From SIG603 sp964369215 (GTDB taxonomy: Bacteria > Bacillota > Clostridia > Oscillospirales > Acutalibacteraceae): a stretch of 23,442 nucleotides of DNA. The stretch lies in contig CAYJEZ010000024.1 of the NCBI GenBank assembly GCA_964369215.1, positions 1 through 23,442 on the forward strand, in the 5' to 3' direction. The notes beneath the pieces are model-generated. The model was given only the letters and a program-made list of their open reading frames with translations, had not been told where the DNA came from and made no database searches. Shown here one piece after another: positions 14,939 to 22,572 of this stretch. Position numbers and translations under genes: made by a program. Within the stretch, counting starts at the first letter, position 1; each line of letters starts with the position of its first letter.

Positions 14939-16153
14939 ATGAAGAAAAATTGGAAAAGAGATATAGTTACAATATGGGTTGGGCAGTCGGTGTCTCTGCT
15001 TACAAGCTCTGTTATGCAAATGTCGCTTATTTGGTACTTAACTGCTACAACCGGCTCTGCATTGGTGCTTACCTTTGCAACCATTGCAGGCTATATGCCC
15101 TACGCTTTTATGGGCACTTTTGCAGGTGTTTTTATTGATAGATTTGATAAAAAGAAAATACTTATTTTTGCAGATTTATTTATCGCACTTATCAGTATTG
15201 TTCTTGCGGTTTCGGCTTTAATGGGCGAGTTGCATGTTTGGATTATTCTTGTTGCACTTGTTTTTCGCTCTATTGGTATGGCTTTTCACGAGCCTACGGC
15301 GCAGGCACTTATGCCTCTTTTTGTGCCTCAAAAAAATTTAGCACAAGCCTCAGGTTTTGTTCAGGCGTTCGACTCAATATCTATGCTATTAAGCCCCTCA
15401 ATAGCTATTCTACTTTACGAGATATGGGATTTACACTTTGTATTAGCAATTGACGCCGTTGGAGCGAGTATTGCAATAGTACTTTTATTATTCATTAAGT
15501 TCCCAAAACAAAAAATAGTGTCAGCAAAAGAAAAACCTATAAAGCTTTTAGAAGAGACCAAAGAGGGCATAAAAGTTATAAGAAGCTACGAGGGTATTTT
15601 TGCACTTGTTATTATAGGCGTTATTTACACAATTATTTACTCTCCTATAGGCAGTTTATACCCTCACATTACTATGGTTTATTTTGGAGGAAGCACAGCG
15701 CAGTCGGGCTTTGTAGAAATTATTTTCTCTAGCGGCTCGCTTTTAGGTGCCTTAGTATTAGGAGTGCTAGGCGCAAAACTGCCAAAAAGTTTTGGGCTTA
15801 TAGGCTCGATATTTCTCTACGGCTTAGGAGTGTTTTTAACAGGCTCTCTAAGCCCTGACGGCTATTGGATTTTCGTAGTTTTATCGTTTATTGTGGGTTT
15901 CTCTATTCCTTTTTACCACGGAATTGTACGCACAATATTTCAAACAAATATTAAAGAAGAATTTCTTGGCAGAGCTTTTGCTCTATCTCAAAGTGCAAGG
16001 CGTTTAGCTATGCCAATCGGCTTGCTTCTTGGCGGAGTATTCTCAGATGTTTTTGGTGTAAACATAATTTACATGATAGCTGGACTGTCTGCAATGGTGT
16101 TGGCTTTGTTTATTTCAAGGCTGAAAAGCTTTAAACATTTTAGACGTTTATAA
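14939..16153 (+). CDS. MFS drug efflux transporter, DHA3 (macrolide efflux-like)
   Basis: 404 residues with about twelve membrane segments. GTFAGVFIDRFDKKK near 60 is the loop-2/3 motif. The stretch RSIGMAFHEPTAQALMPLFVPQ and the following ASGFVQAFDSISMLLSP are typical of the DHA3 group that includes Mef macrolide exporters and enterobactin exporter relatives. It should be a proton-coupled exporter; the substrate is not predictable. The frame opens at 14894, but ATG 14939 (MKKNWKRDIVTIWVGQ) matches the family N-terminus and avoids overlap with the kinase-like gene. An in-frame GTG at 14927 is possible. The ribosome binding site is weak, so it may depend on translation of the gene before it. 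Confidence 0.87.
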   Translation: MKKNWKRDIVTIWVGQSVSLLTSSVMQMSLIWYLTATTGSALVLTFATIAGYMPYAFMGTFAGVFIDRFDKKKILIFADLFIALISIVLAVSALMGELHVWIILVALVFRSIGMAFHEPTAQALMPLFVPQKNLAQASGFVQAFDSISMLLSPSIAILLYEIWDLHFVLAIDAVGASIAIVLLLFIKFPKQKIVSAKEKPIKLLEETKEGIKVIRSYEGIFALVIIGVIYTIIYSPIGSLYPHITMVYFGGSTAQSGFVEIIFSSGSLLGALVLGVLGAKLPKSFGLIGSIFLYGLGVFLTGSLSPDGYWIFVVLSFIVGFSIPFYHGIVRTIFQTNIKEEFLGRAFALSQSARRLAMPIGLLLGGVFSDVFGVNIIYMIAGLSAMVLALFISRLKSFKHFRRL

Positions 16154-16263
16154 TATAGTGATTTAAGCTGAAACCGCTAACACACTAAAGCAAGGCTTTT
16201 TACTTTGGTTCTATTGGTTCTTTAAGTCAACTGTCTATATTTATCTATGGAGGGATTATTATT

Positions 16264-17511
16264 GTGACAACTTACGATATTATTGTTATTGGCGCGGGTG
16301 CATCGGGTCTAATGGCTGCTATTAATGCGGCTGATAATAACCGAGTGCTTATTGTAGAGGCAAACAACAAAATAGGCAAAAAACTGCTTGCAACTGGCAA
16401 CGGTAGGTGCAACCTAAGCAACTTAAATATAAGCACCAAACACTACAATGGTAATGCATACAAAAACAGCTTATATTCTGAAGAATCTCTCCTTATTGAG
16501 GGTTTACTAAACGAGTATGACAGCAATAAAATTATAGATATTTTTGCATCTTTTGGCATTAACACAATTGCCGACGCACAAGGCAGAGTTTACCCACAAA
16601 ACGAGCAAGCGGCGGCTGTTGTAAAAATATTTTCCGACGTTTGTACCGAAAAAGGAGTTGACTGCATTACAGACTTCAACGTTTTTAGCGTTGTTAAATC
16701 TGGCGAGTATTTCTATTTAAAGTCTGATAATAAAGACGAGCTAAGGAGCAAAAAACTAATTATTTGCACAGGCTCTAAGGCGGCTTCAAAGCTTTTATCA
16801 AGCGACGAGAACTATAACATAGCAAAGCAATTAGGCCACACTGTTACACCCTTATACCCAACTTTAACCGGCTTTACAAGCGATGAAAAGTTTTTGAAAA
16901 GCCTATCAGGCACTAGAGCAAAATGCAGGGTTAGCCTTAACGGAATAAGCAGTGAGGGCGAAGTCATTTTCTCTGACAAATCTATCTCTGGCATATGTAT
17001 TTTTGACCTAAGCGTTTATGCAGTAGGCAAAGACCTTAAAAATTCGATTTTAAGCTTAGACCTTTTAAAAAACATGAGTGAAAGTCAAGTGAATTCGTAT
17101 ATAGTTAAATTAATTCACAACAGGCAAAATATGCTGTGCGGCGAGCTTTTAAACGGCATTTTAAATCTTAAAATGGCATCGCTTATTTTAAAGCAGTGCA
17201 AAATAGATTCTCTATTACCTTGCAATAAACTTAAAATGACTGATATAGAAAAAATAGCAAAAAAAGTAAAGAATTTTGAGATTAAAATAAATGGAACAAA
17301 AGACTTTGCAGATGCCCAAGTTGTGGCTGGTGGTATTCCTCTTAGTGAAATACATGTACTCTCAATGGAGTCTAAAATTTGCCCTAAGCTTTATTTTGCA
17401 GGCGAGATTTTAAACATACATGGCGACTGCGGTGGCTATAACCTTCACTGGGCATGGATTAGCGGAATAGTTGCGGGTAAATCTGCAAGCAATAATACTA
17501 TTTATCAATAA
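16264..17511 (+). CDS. HI0933/YhiN-family flavoprotein (BaiN-like)
   Basis: 415 residues. FAD-binding Rossmann motif GAGASG at 10-15, Glu32 at the end of the second strand, then KKLLATGNGRCNLSN (39-53), a family signature. Near the C-terminus, FAGEILNIHGDCGGYNLHWAW gives the second conserved FAD-contact region. The family includes the Clostridium scindens protein BaiN, reported as a bile-acid dehydro-reductase, but most members have no proven substrate. The start is GTG at 16264 behind GGAGGG. The 110-bp gap in front has only a weak 5-bp hairpin with three following Ts (16187-16201), so transcription may continue from the exporter gene. The next flavoprotein gene follows after 27 bp. Confidence 0.88.
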   Translation: MTTYDIIVIGAGASGLMAAINAADNNRVLIVEANNKIGKKLLATGNGRCNLSNLNISTKHYNGNAYKNSLYSEESLLIEGLLNEYDSNKIIDIFASFGINTIADAQGRVYPQNEQAAAVVKIFSDVCTEKGVDCITDFNVFSVVKSGEYFYLKSDNKDELRSKKLIICTGSKAASKLLSSDENYNIAKQLGHTVTPLYPTLTGFTSDEKFLKSLSGTRAKCRVSLNGISSEGEVIFSDKSISGICIFDLSVYAVGKDLKNSILSLDLLKNMSESQVNSYIVKLIHNRQNMLCGELLNGILNLKMASLILKQCKIDSLLPCNKLKMTDIEKIAKKVKNFEIKINGTKDFADAQVVAGGIPLSEIHVLSMESKICPKLYFAGEILNIHGDCGGYNLHWAWISGIVAGKSASNNTIYQ

Positions 17512-17538
17512 AAATTATTATGAAAGAATGGTTTTAAT

Positions 17539-19119
17539 TTGAAAAAAATTAGAGTTACAGGCATAAAATTACCTATAAAATTTAAAGACTTTGACGTTAT
17601 AAAGGCATGCGAGAGAAAATTAGGGATTAAAAATGGAGATATAAAATCATGGAGATTTGCGAAAAAATCTATTGACGCAAGGCGTGGTGACATTAAATAC
17701 ATAGTAAGCGTTGATATTGAACTTAAAAACGGAGCTACTCCTAAATTTAAGGATTTTACAGAGGTAAAGCCTTTAGAATTTACTGTAAATAAATGCCAAA
17801 AGCCAGAAACTCCGCCTATTATTGTTGGTTTTGGCCCAGGTGGAATTTTTGCTGCACTAATATTGGCTCAAGCAGGGCTATGCCCAATAGTTATTGAGAG
17901 GGGCAGTGACGTTGACAAACGAAGAAGCGAGGTAAATAGTTTTCATAAAAAAGCGATACTTAACGTAGAGTCAAATGTGCAATTTGGTGAGGGTGGCGCG
18001 GGTACTTTCTCAGACGGCAAGCTTAACACAGGCATAAAAAGCGATAAAATAAGTAAAGTGCTTGAGGAGTTGGTAAAGGCAGGAGCACCGGAAGAAATTA
18101 TGTGGGATGCAAAACCACATGTAGGAACAGATAAATTAGCTCCTACCGTAAAAAACATTAGAGAAGAAATTATTAAGCTTGGCGGTAAAATTTATTTTGA
18201 AACCAAATTGACTGACATCGAGATAAAAGAAGATAAAATCCGCTCCATTAAAGCAGTAAAAAATGGAGAAACCTTAAACTTTGACTGCGACAAACTTATT
18301 TTAGCAATAGGACACAGCGCAAGAGACACCTTTGAAATGCTTAAAACAAAAAATATTGCAATGCAGTCAAAGGCTTTTTCGGTTGGTGTTAGAATAGAAC
18401 ATAAAGCAGAGTATATCAACCGTGCAATGTACGGTAAATTTCATAAAGATTTACCTGCTGCTGACTACAAGCTATCTGTAAAACTTTTAAATGGTAGAGG
18501 TGTTTACACATTTTGCATGTGCCCAGGTGGCTATGTAATTGCAAGCTCTAGTGAGAATGAAACAGTAGTTACTAACGGAATGAGCGAGTATAAAAGAGAC
18601 GCAACAAACAGTAATTCAGCCGTTTTGGTCGGAATTGGCCCTGAAGACTTTGGAGAAGGAGTACTAGACGGAATGTATTACCAAAGAGAGCTTGAGAAAA
18701 AAGCTTTTGCTCTAGGCGGTAAAACTTACAAAGCACCTTGCCAAAGATTTGAAGATTTTTTAAGAAATAAGGCAAGTTCTAAATTTGGAGAAGTTATACC
18801 TAGTTATGCACCCGGTGTAACTGCATCTAATTTAAACGAGCTTTTTCCTGATTATATTAACACTAGCCTTCAAAAAGGAATACAAGAGATGAACAAACGT
18901 GTAAATGGCTTCGCCTCTCCTGATGCACTATTAACAGGGGTAGAGTCTAGAAGTTCTTCTCCTATACGAATTTTAAGGGGAGAAGACATGTTAAGTTTAA
19001 ACATAAAAAACCTGTACCCTTGTGCAGAGGGTGCAGGTTATGCAGGTGGAATTATGTCTGCCGCTGTTGACGGAATAAGTTGTGCTTTGGCCCTTATTAA
19101 TAGCTATAGTAGAATATGA
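17539..19119 (+). CDS. FAD-dependent dehydrogenase of COG2509 type
   Basis: 526 residues. An N-terminal domain (about 1-88, starting KKIRVTGIKLPI and rich in Lys) precedes the FAD-binding motif GFGPGG at 97-102, with Glu120 at the end of the second strand. Then come QFGEGGAGTFSDGKLNTG (about 150-167) and KPHVGTDKL, hallmarks of this uncharacterised dehydrogenase family. EGAGYAGGIMSAAVDG closes the FAD fold near the C-terminus. It is cytoplasmic; the substrate is unknown. The start is TTG 17539 with a poor ribosome binding site (GAAAG), kept because the next Met lies deep inside the protein and the N-terminus fits the family. Stop is TGA. It probably shares a transcript with the HI0933-type gene 27 bp upstream. 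Confidence 0.88.
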   Translation: MKKIRVTGIKLPIKFKDFDVIKACERKLGIKNGDIKSWRFAKKSIDARRGDIKYIVSVDIELKNGATPKFKDFTEVKPLEFTVNKCQKPETPPIIVGFGPGGIFAALILAQAGLCPIVIERGSDVDKRRSEVNSFHKKAILNVESNVQFGEGGAGTFSDGKLNTGIKSDKISKVLEELVKAGAPEEIMWDAKPHVGTDKLAPTVKNIREEIIKLGGKIYFETKLTDIEIKEDKIRSIKAVKNGETLNFDCDKLILAIGHSARDTFEMLKTKNIAMQSKAFSVGVRIEHKAEYINRAMYGKFHKDLPAADYKLSVKLLNGRGVYTFCMCPGGYVIASSSENETVVTNGMSEYKRDATNSNSAVLVGIGPEDFGEGVLDGMYYQRELEKKAFALGGKTYKAPCQRFEDFLRNKASSKFGEVIPSYAPGVTASNLNELFPDYINTSLQKGIQEMNKRVNGFASPDALLTGVESRSSSPIRILRGEDMLSLNIKNLYPCAEGAGYAGGIMSAAVDGISCALALINSYSRI

Positions 19120-19132
19120 GTTTATATAAGAG

Positions 19133-19190
19133 GCTGTGACGAAATAGAATTAAATTCATTAATTTGACATTATGATAATTACGTCACAGC
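19133..19190. terminator. Inverted repeat between convergent genes, likely bidirectional terminator
   Basis: GCTGTGACG (19133-19141) and CGTCACAGC (19182-19190) are perfect 9-bp arms. After an A-A mismatch the stem continues by 3 bp (AAT/ATT). The interior contains a smaller AT-rich repeat (AAATT-catt-AATTT region). It sits between two converging 3' ends and is followed by ATTATTTTAT on the plus strand. The roughly 40-nt interior is long for a plain terminator. An element with terminal inverted repeats is the alternative. Confidence 0.5.
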
Positions 19191-19218
19191 ATTATTTTAT
19201 CAAGTATTTTGCGCTAGT

Positions 19219-19923
19219 TTATGCAATCTTATGTCTACCAAAAAGCGATTTAATGTTTTGATGCTTGCCAAAAACAACAATTATGTCGTTTACTTGCAGC
19301 ATATCTTCACCATTTATTATGCTTTTAGTCTCACCCTCTCTTTTTATTAAAATAAGCTGAAGTTTATGTTTTTCTTTTAATTTTGAGTCTTTTAGCTTTA
19401 CACCTTGAAGTTGTGAGGGTAAATTAGCAAGGTTTATTTCAGCCATAACGCTATCGCCAAAAATATCTAGTAAAACAATAGCGTTTACATTTTTTCCAAA
19501 CATTAGCTTTTTACCAATTTTTTCTATCTTACTGTCAATAAATTTTCTCACAGTGTCAGAGCGATTAAACATAAGTAATAGCGCAAGCAAGCACGCCACA
19601 ATAATGCCTGAGGTCCACATGTCTTGTAACTGAGAGTTACTCAACGATAAGAAGATATTGACAACACAAGACATTATTATAACAGTAAATAAATAGCCAA
19701 AAATAATAGTTAGCTTTGCTATTTTTCTCCTAACTTTTGATGCGGTTATTGCCTCGCTGTCTCCTGTAGTAAATCCACTGTTTGTAAGCATTGAAATAAC
19801 TTGAAAATGAGCCTTGTCGTATGTAAGCCCTGTCAACCTAAATAGAACTGTGAAAATCTCAATAATTAAAGAGTAGATTAAAGCAAAAATAGAAAACAAC
19901 ATTAAAGCACCTGTAATATTCAT
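19219..19923 (-). CDS. Membrane protein with TrkH-like pore segment and RCK-C domain
   Basis: 234 residues. Hydrophobic helices at about 5-29, 67-92 and 103-119. Between the first two, FQVISMLTNSGFTTGDSEAI (40-59) resembles the pore loop of TrkH/KtrB potassium transporters (S-x-x-x-N-x-GF-S/T). From about 148 to 230 a cytoplasmic TrkA-C/RCK-C-like domain follows (VNAIVLLDIFGDSV ... MLQVNDIIVVFG). TrkA-C domains bind nucleotides such as c-di-AMP or ions and gate transport. A single pore loop per chain would require assembly as a multimer; ion selectivity is unproven. AGGA lies about ten bases before the ATG, and a strong promoter at 19980-20008 drives it. Similar short proteins occur in other Firmicutes annotated only as TrkA-C domain proteins. 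Confidence 0.8.
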   Translation of the reverse strand: MNITGALMLFSIFALIYSLIIEIFTVLFRLTGLTYDKAHFQVISMLTNSGFTTGDSEAITASKVRRKIAKLTIIFGYLFTVIIMSCVVNIFLSLSNSQLQDMWTSGIIVACLLALLLMFNRSDTVRKFIDSKIEKIGKKLMFGKNVNAIVLLDIFGDSVMAEINLANLPSQLQGVKLKDSKLKEKHKLQLILIKREGETKSIINGEDMLQVNDIIVVFGKHQNIKSLFGRHKIA

Positions 19924-19979
19924 ATAAGTTCCTGCCCTTCGTATTTTGATTTGTATAAAAATAATAGTTCCTTAAAATA

Positions 19980-20008
19980 ATTATAACTAATTTCTAAAGT
20001 ATTTTCAA
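19980..20008 (-). promoter_or_regulatory. Promoter of the TrkH-like/RCK-C gene
   Basis: Minus strand: TTGAAA (20003-20008), 17-nt spacer, TATAAT (19980-19985), predicting a start near 19973 and a leader of about 50 nt. No c-di-AMP (ydaO) aptamer is visible in the leader. Confidence 0.75.
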
Positions 20009-20234
20009 GACTATGTTAGGTTGTTAAAAAATAGAATTTATTTATTTTCTTCGCCTATGTTTTTACATCAACAGCAAAATAAACAATAATTACTTGTATA
20101 TTTATATGTAAATAATAAGTGAAAAATTTAAAATATGTATTCACAAATCAACTATATTATGTTAGTATATAACCAAACAGACAAAATCTTGTCTTATATT
20201 ACAACACTTTAATTAGTGAAAGGAATTAAATATT
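20009..20234 (+). promoter_or_regulatory. Control region of Gfo/Idh gene with small palindrome
   Basis: A plausible promoter is TTCACA (20140-20145), 17-nt spacer, TAGTAT (20163-20168). Just after the predicted start lies AGACAA-aatc-TTGTCT (20179-20194), a perfect 6-bp inverted repeat in a good operator position. The ribosome binding site AAAGGA is about 10 bases before the ATG. Nothing else is recognisable in this AT-rich stretch. Confidence 0.45.
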
Positions 20235-21320
20235 ATGGGTAAAGTAAAAATAGGTATTATTGGAACAGGTGGAATTAGCCACATGCACATGGCGGGTTAC
20301 AAACAATTAGCTGACATAGTAGATGTTGTTGCACTTTGTGATATTGACAAAGAAAAAGTGGAGAAATACGCTGAAAAATATGGTGTACCTCTAACATCAA
20401 CCTATACAGATTATAATGAAATGCTTAAAAACGAAGAGTTAGATGCAGTTAGCGTTTGTACTTGGAATAAAGTTCATATGGCAGCTAGCGTTGCAGCACT
20501 TAATGCAAAAGTTAATGTTCTTTGTGAGAAGCCAATGGCTATGAACGAAGAAGAAGCTAAACTTATGCAAAAAGCAGCAGATGACAACGGCAAGCTTCTT
20601 ATGATTGGTTTTGTTCGTCGTTTTGGAAATGACGCTAAAGTATTAGAAGACTTTATTAAAGCAGGCACTTTAGGTGACTTGTACTATGCAAAATGCACAT
20701 ACTTAAGAAGAAACGGCTGCCCAGGCGGTTGGTTTGGTGATAAAGAGTTTTCAGGAGGTGGACCACTTATCGATTTAGGCGTTCATGTTATGGACCTAAC
20801 AAGATATTTAGCAGGTTGCCCAAAACCTGTTTCTGCTTATGCTATTACAAATAATTCTTTAGGAATGGACAGAGCAAAATCAGCAAGCAGCGTTAATGTA
20901 GGATACGAAGCTACAGCTAAAAAAGCTACAGGCTTTAAATATACTGTTGAAGATTTTGCATCTGCAATGATTAAATTTGATAACGGCTTAACAATGCTTA
21001 TGGAGGCTTCTTTCAACCTAAACATCAAACAAGACACAGGCACAGTTGAGTTGTTTGGTACAAAAGGTGGCGCTAAACTTGACCCAGGCGTTGAGATTTA
21101 CACTGATGTAGGCGGATATTTAGTAGACGTTACTCCAACAGGAGATACAGCATTGTCTTTCAACGGCTTATTTGAGGGCGAGATTGCTCACTTTGTTGAC
21201 TGTGTAAAAAATGGTACAACTTGTAGAGCACCTATGGCAGACGGTGTTATGCTAATGAAAATGATAGACGCTATTTATGAGTCAGCAAGAACAAATAAAG
21301 AGGTAATGATAGAGGCGTAA
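20235..21320 (+). CDS. Gfo/Idh/MocA family NAD(P)-dependent dehydrogenase
   Basis: 361 residues. The N-terminal Rossmann fold has GIIGTGGIS (7-15) and Asp36 in LCDID, suggesting NAD preference. The family motif EKP is at 98-100. The C-terminal domain carries the catalytic pattern D180-x-G-x-H184-x-x-D (LIDLGVHVMDL). Members oxidise or reduce sugars, inositols and related polyols, and some act in sugar-chain remodelling; the substrate cannot be chosen here. Codon use looks optimised (many GCA, CTT and GAA codons with few rare ones), hinting at good expression. It stands alone between its own promoter region and a strong terminator at 21363-21402. Confidence 0.92.
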   Translation: MGKVKIGIIGTGGISHMHMAGYKQLADIVDVVALCDIDKEKVEKYAEKYGVPLTSTYTDYNEMLKNEELDAVSVCTWNKVHMAASVAALNAKVNVLCEKPMAMNEEEAKLMQKAADDNGKLLMIGFVRRFGNDAKVLEDFIKAGTLGDLYYAKCTYLRRNGCPGGWFGDKEFSGGGPLIDLGVHVMDLTRYLAGCPKPVSAYAITNNSLGMDRAKSASSVNVGYEATAKKATGFKYTVEDFASAMIKFDNGLTMLMEASFNLNIKQDTGTVELFGTKGGAKLDPGVEIYTDVGGYLVDVTPTGDTALSFNGLFEGEIAHFVDCVKNGTTCRAPMADGVMLMKMIDAIYESARTNKEVMIEA

Positions 21321-21362
21321 TCTTTCATTTTAAGATAGTTTGTATACTTAGTTAAATATATT

Positions 21363-21402
21363 AAAGGAACTCACAGCATAACGCTTGCGAGTTCCTTTTT
21401 TT
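21363..21402 (+). terminator. Rho-independent terminator of the Gfo/Idh gene
   Basis: AAAGGAACTC (21363-21372) pairs perfectly with GAGTTCCTTT (21389-21398), a 10-bp stem, with further partial pairing in the loop, followed by more T residues to 21402. It lies 43 bp after the stop codon. It may also slow minus-strand transcription leaving the HPP gene. Confidence 0.93.
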
Positions 21403-21408
21403 GTTATT

Positions 21409-21903
21409 CTATCTTTTATTTTCGTTTTCTCTTAAAATTAAACGCGCTAAGGGCATTTTAATTGCACATAGCAAAATCACACATAGTATCGATAGCAAAG
21501 CAGTTTGTATTGGTTGGTTTGAAATGACCAAACCTACAGCCAAAGCCGCAGACGGAGGGTGTTCAAAGTCAAAAACTGTCATACACATAGTTGTTAAAAA
21601 AACCGCCAATGTACACAAAATAACCGTTAAAAAATATGTATGGTTCATAGCTTGCAATATTAGCGATGCCACTACACCCCATACACAAGCCGATATGTAT
21701 CCCCCTAGTATAACACGGCTTTTTACTGCCTCTGCTTTCGGAAAGGCAAATGCTATAAAAGTCGTAGCTGCTAACGAGGATATCCATATCGTGTTATCTA
21801 CCAAGTGTATAAGAGTAATTGTCAACAGTAAAAAAACAGCTACACACAGGCTTCTAAAAAAGCAAAGTTTAATTTCTTCTCTAGCAAAATTAGGTTTTTG
21901 CAT
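21409..21903 (-). CDS. HPP family integral membrane protein
   Basis: 164 residues with four or five hydrophobic segments (about 16-33, 38-54, 65-84, 90-108, 130-148). The name-giving motif is at 115-117 inside FDFEHPPSAALAVGLV, preceded by the family's AFAFPKAEAVKSRVILGGY (51-69). HPP proteins are small four-helix membrane proteins. A chloroplast member is linked to nitrite transport; bacterial members are uncharacterised. AAGGAGAG precedes the ATG by four bases, and the coding region overlaps the 3' end of the nucleotidyltransferase-like gene by 14 bases, so the two are translationally linked. A longer frame on the opposite strand over the same DNA is a shadow. Confidence 0.85.
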   Translation of the reverse strand: MQKPNFAREEIKLCFFRSLCVAVFLLLTITLIHLVDNTIWISSLAATTFIAFAFPKAEAVKSRVILGGYISACVWGVVASLILQAMNHTYFLTVILCTLAVFLTTMCMTVFDFEHPPSAALAVGLVISNQPIQTALLSILCVILLCAIKMPLARLILRENENKR

Positions 21904-22375
21904 TTTCTCTCTCCTTTAAGAAACCATTAATTAACTGGACTTTTATATCTCTTCCCATTAGTGCATAATATCTTTTCCATTCGGTAATTGAGTGCAGAGG
22001 AATAACTTCATCATTTAACTTTATTTTTTTAGTTATGTGCTCATGTTTTAAAGGGAAGTAGTGCTCTTCCCCCTCATAATCAATAGTTAGACCTGCCATA
22101 ATATCTACTTCTACATCTTCTATTATATACTCTAAAAAAACTTTACTCTTACAATTATTGCTTGAATTTGGCTCTTTTAGCTCTGCAAAATTTTTTAAGG
22201 CAGCTTTTGCTTTTACTACATCTTCTTCATCTAGCATTATGTCTATATCGTTAAACGCTGTAACTGCACCCATAAAATAAAGCATTGCTGATGCACCTAT
22301 TGACCAATTGACTTTTGCTAAATTTAAGGCATTTGCTACTTTTGAAAGAACTAATAATTTATTTTGTAAATCCAT
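21890..22375 (-). CDS. Nucleotidyltransferase-like protein (MNT/DUF-type)
   Basis: 161 residues from ATG 22375, which follows AAAGGTGAT; the frame extends to ATG 22438, but that start has no ribosome binding site. The N-terminal region WSIGASAMLYFMG ... FNDIDIMLDEED (24-52) matches the Pol-beta-like nucleotidyltransferase core: a G-A-S signature, then Asp43 and Asp45. A third acidic residue may be in VEVDIMAG. This resembles proteins annotated as nucleotidyltransferase or aminoglycoside-adenylyltransferase-like. No HEPN partner gene is next to it, so a toxin-antitoxin role is not supported. Activity and substrate are unknown. It overlaps the HPP gene. The leader upstream contains a terminator-like hairpin. 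Confidence 0.72.
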   Translation of the reverse strand: MDLQNKLLVLSKVANALNLAKVNWSIGASAMLYFMGAVTAFNDIDIMLDEEDVVKAKAALKNFAELKEPNSSNNCKSKVFLEYIIEDVEVDIMAGLTIDYEGEEHYFPLKHEHITKKIKLNDEVIPLHSITEWKRYYALMGRDIKVQLINGFLKERENAKT

Positions 22376-22440
22376 ATTATCACCTTTTCTCGATTTTACA
22401 TATTTAGTTGCATAAATAAAGCTTATGTTCATTTGCATTG

Positions 22441-22454
22441 TAGTTAATTAACTA
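22441..22454. repeat. 14-bp perfect palindrome
   Basis: TAGTTAATTAACTA reads the same on both strands. It lies 66-79 bp upstream of the nucleotidyltransferase-like start, between the terminator-like hairpin and the coding region. An operator is possible; AT-rich chance is not excluded. Confidence 0.45.
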
Positions 22455-22469
22455 TATTGTTATTAAAAT

Positions 22470-22572
22470 ATAAAAACACTACACAAATTAAGCGAAAAAG
22501 CTAAAAGCCCAATATTGATTTGACTATATCTGCGATTTTTTGCTTAATTTGTGTTAGTTATGTGAGTTGAAT
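22470..22572 (-). ncRNA. Candidate small RNA or attenuator leader of about 100 nt
   Basis: Starting from the promoter at 22579-22607, the minus-strand transcript folds into a long hairpin. CACAAATTAAGC (plus-strand 22542-22553 reversed) pairs perfectly with GCTTAATTTGTG (22482-22493 reversed). The stem is extended inward by five or six A-U pairs past a bulged C, and outward by CTA/TAG past a bulged A. The stem is followed by TGTTTTTATATTTT, a terminator-like tail. The 48-nt interior contains AATATTGGGCTTTTAGC and does not match an RNA family I know. It is either a free small RNA, or a leader that controls read-through into the nucleotidyltransferase-HPP pair. Confidence 0.5.

Noticed and set aside
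16187..16201. Terminator between the exporter and the HI0933-type gene
   Set aside because: Only 5 bp with a 3-nt loop and three following Ts, too weak to call.
19924..19979. c-di-AMP (ydaO) riboswitch before the RCK-C gene
   Set aside because: The leader is only about 50 nt and shows none of the conserved aptamer motifs.
21401..21919. 172-residue plus-strand frame over the HPP gene
   Set aside because: It is the antisense of a clear HPP-family protein, has no ribosome binding site and begins inside the T-rich end of the Gfo/Idh terminator.
21890..22375. HEPN/MNT toxin-antitoxin pair
   Set aside because: The MNT-like half is present, but the neighbour is a membrane HPP protein, not a HEPN RNase.
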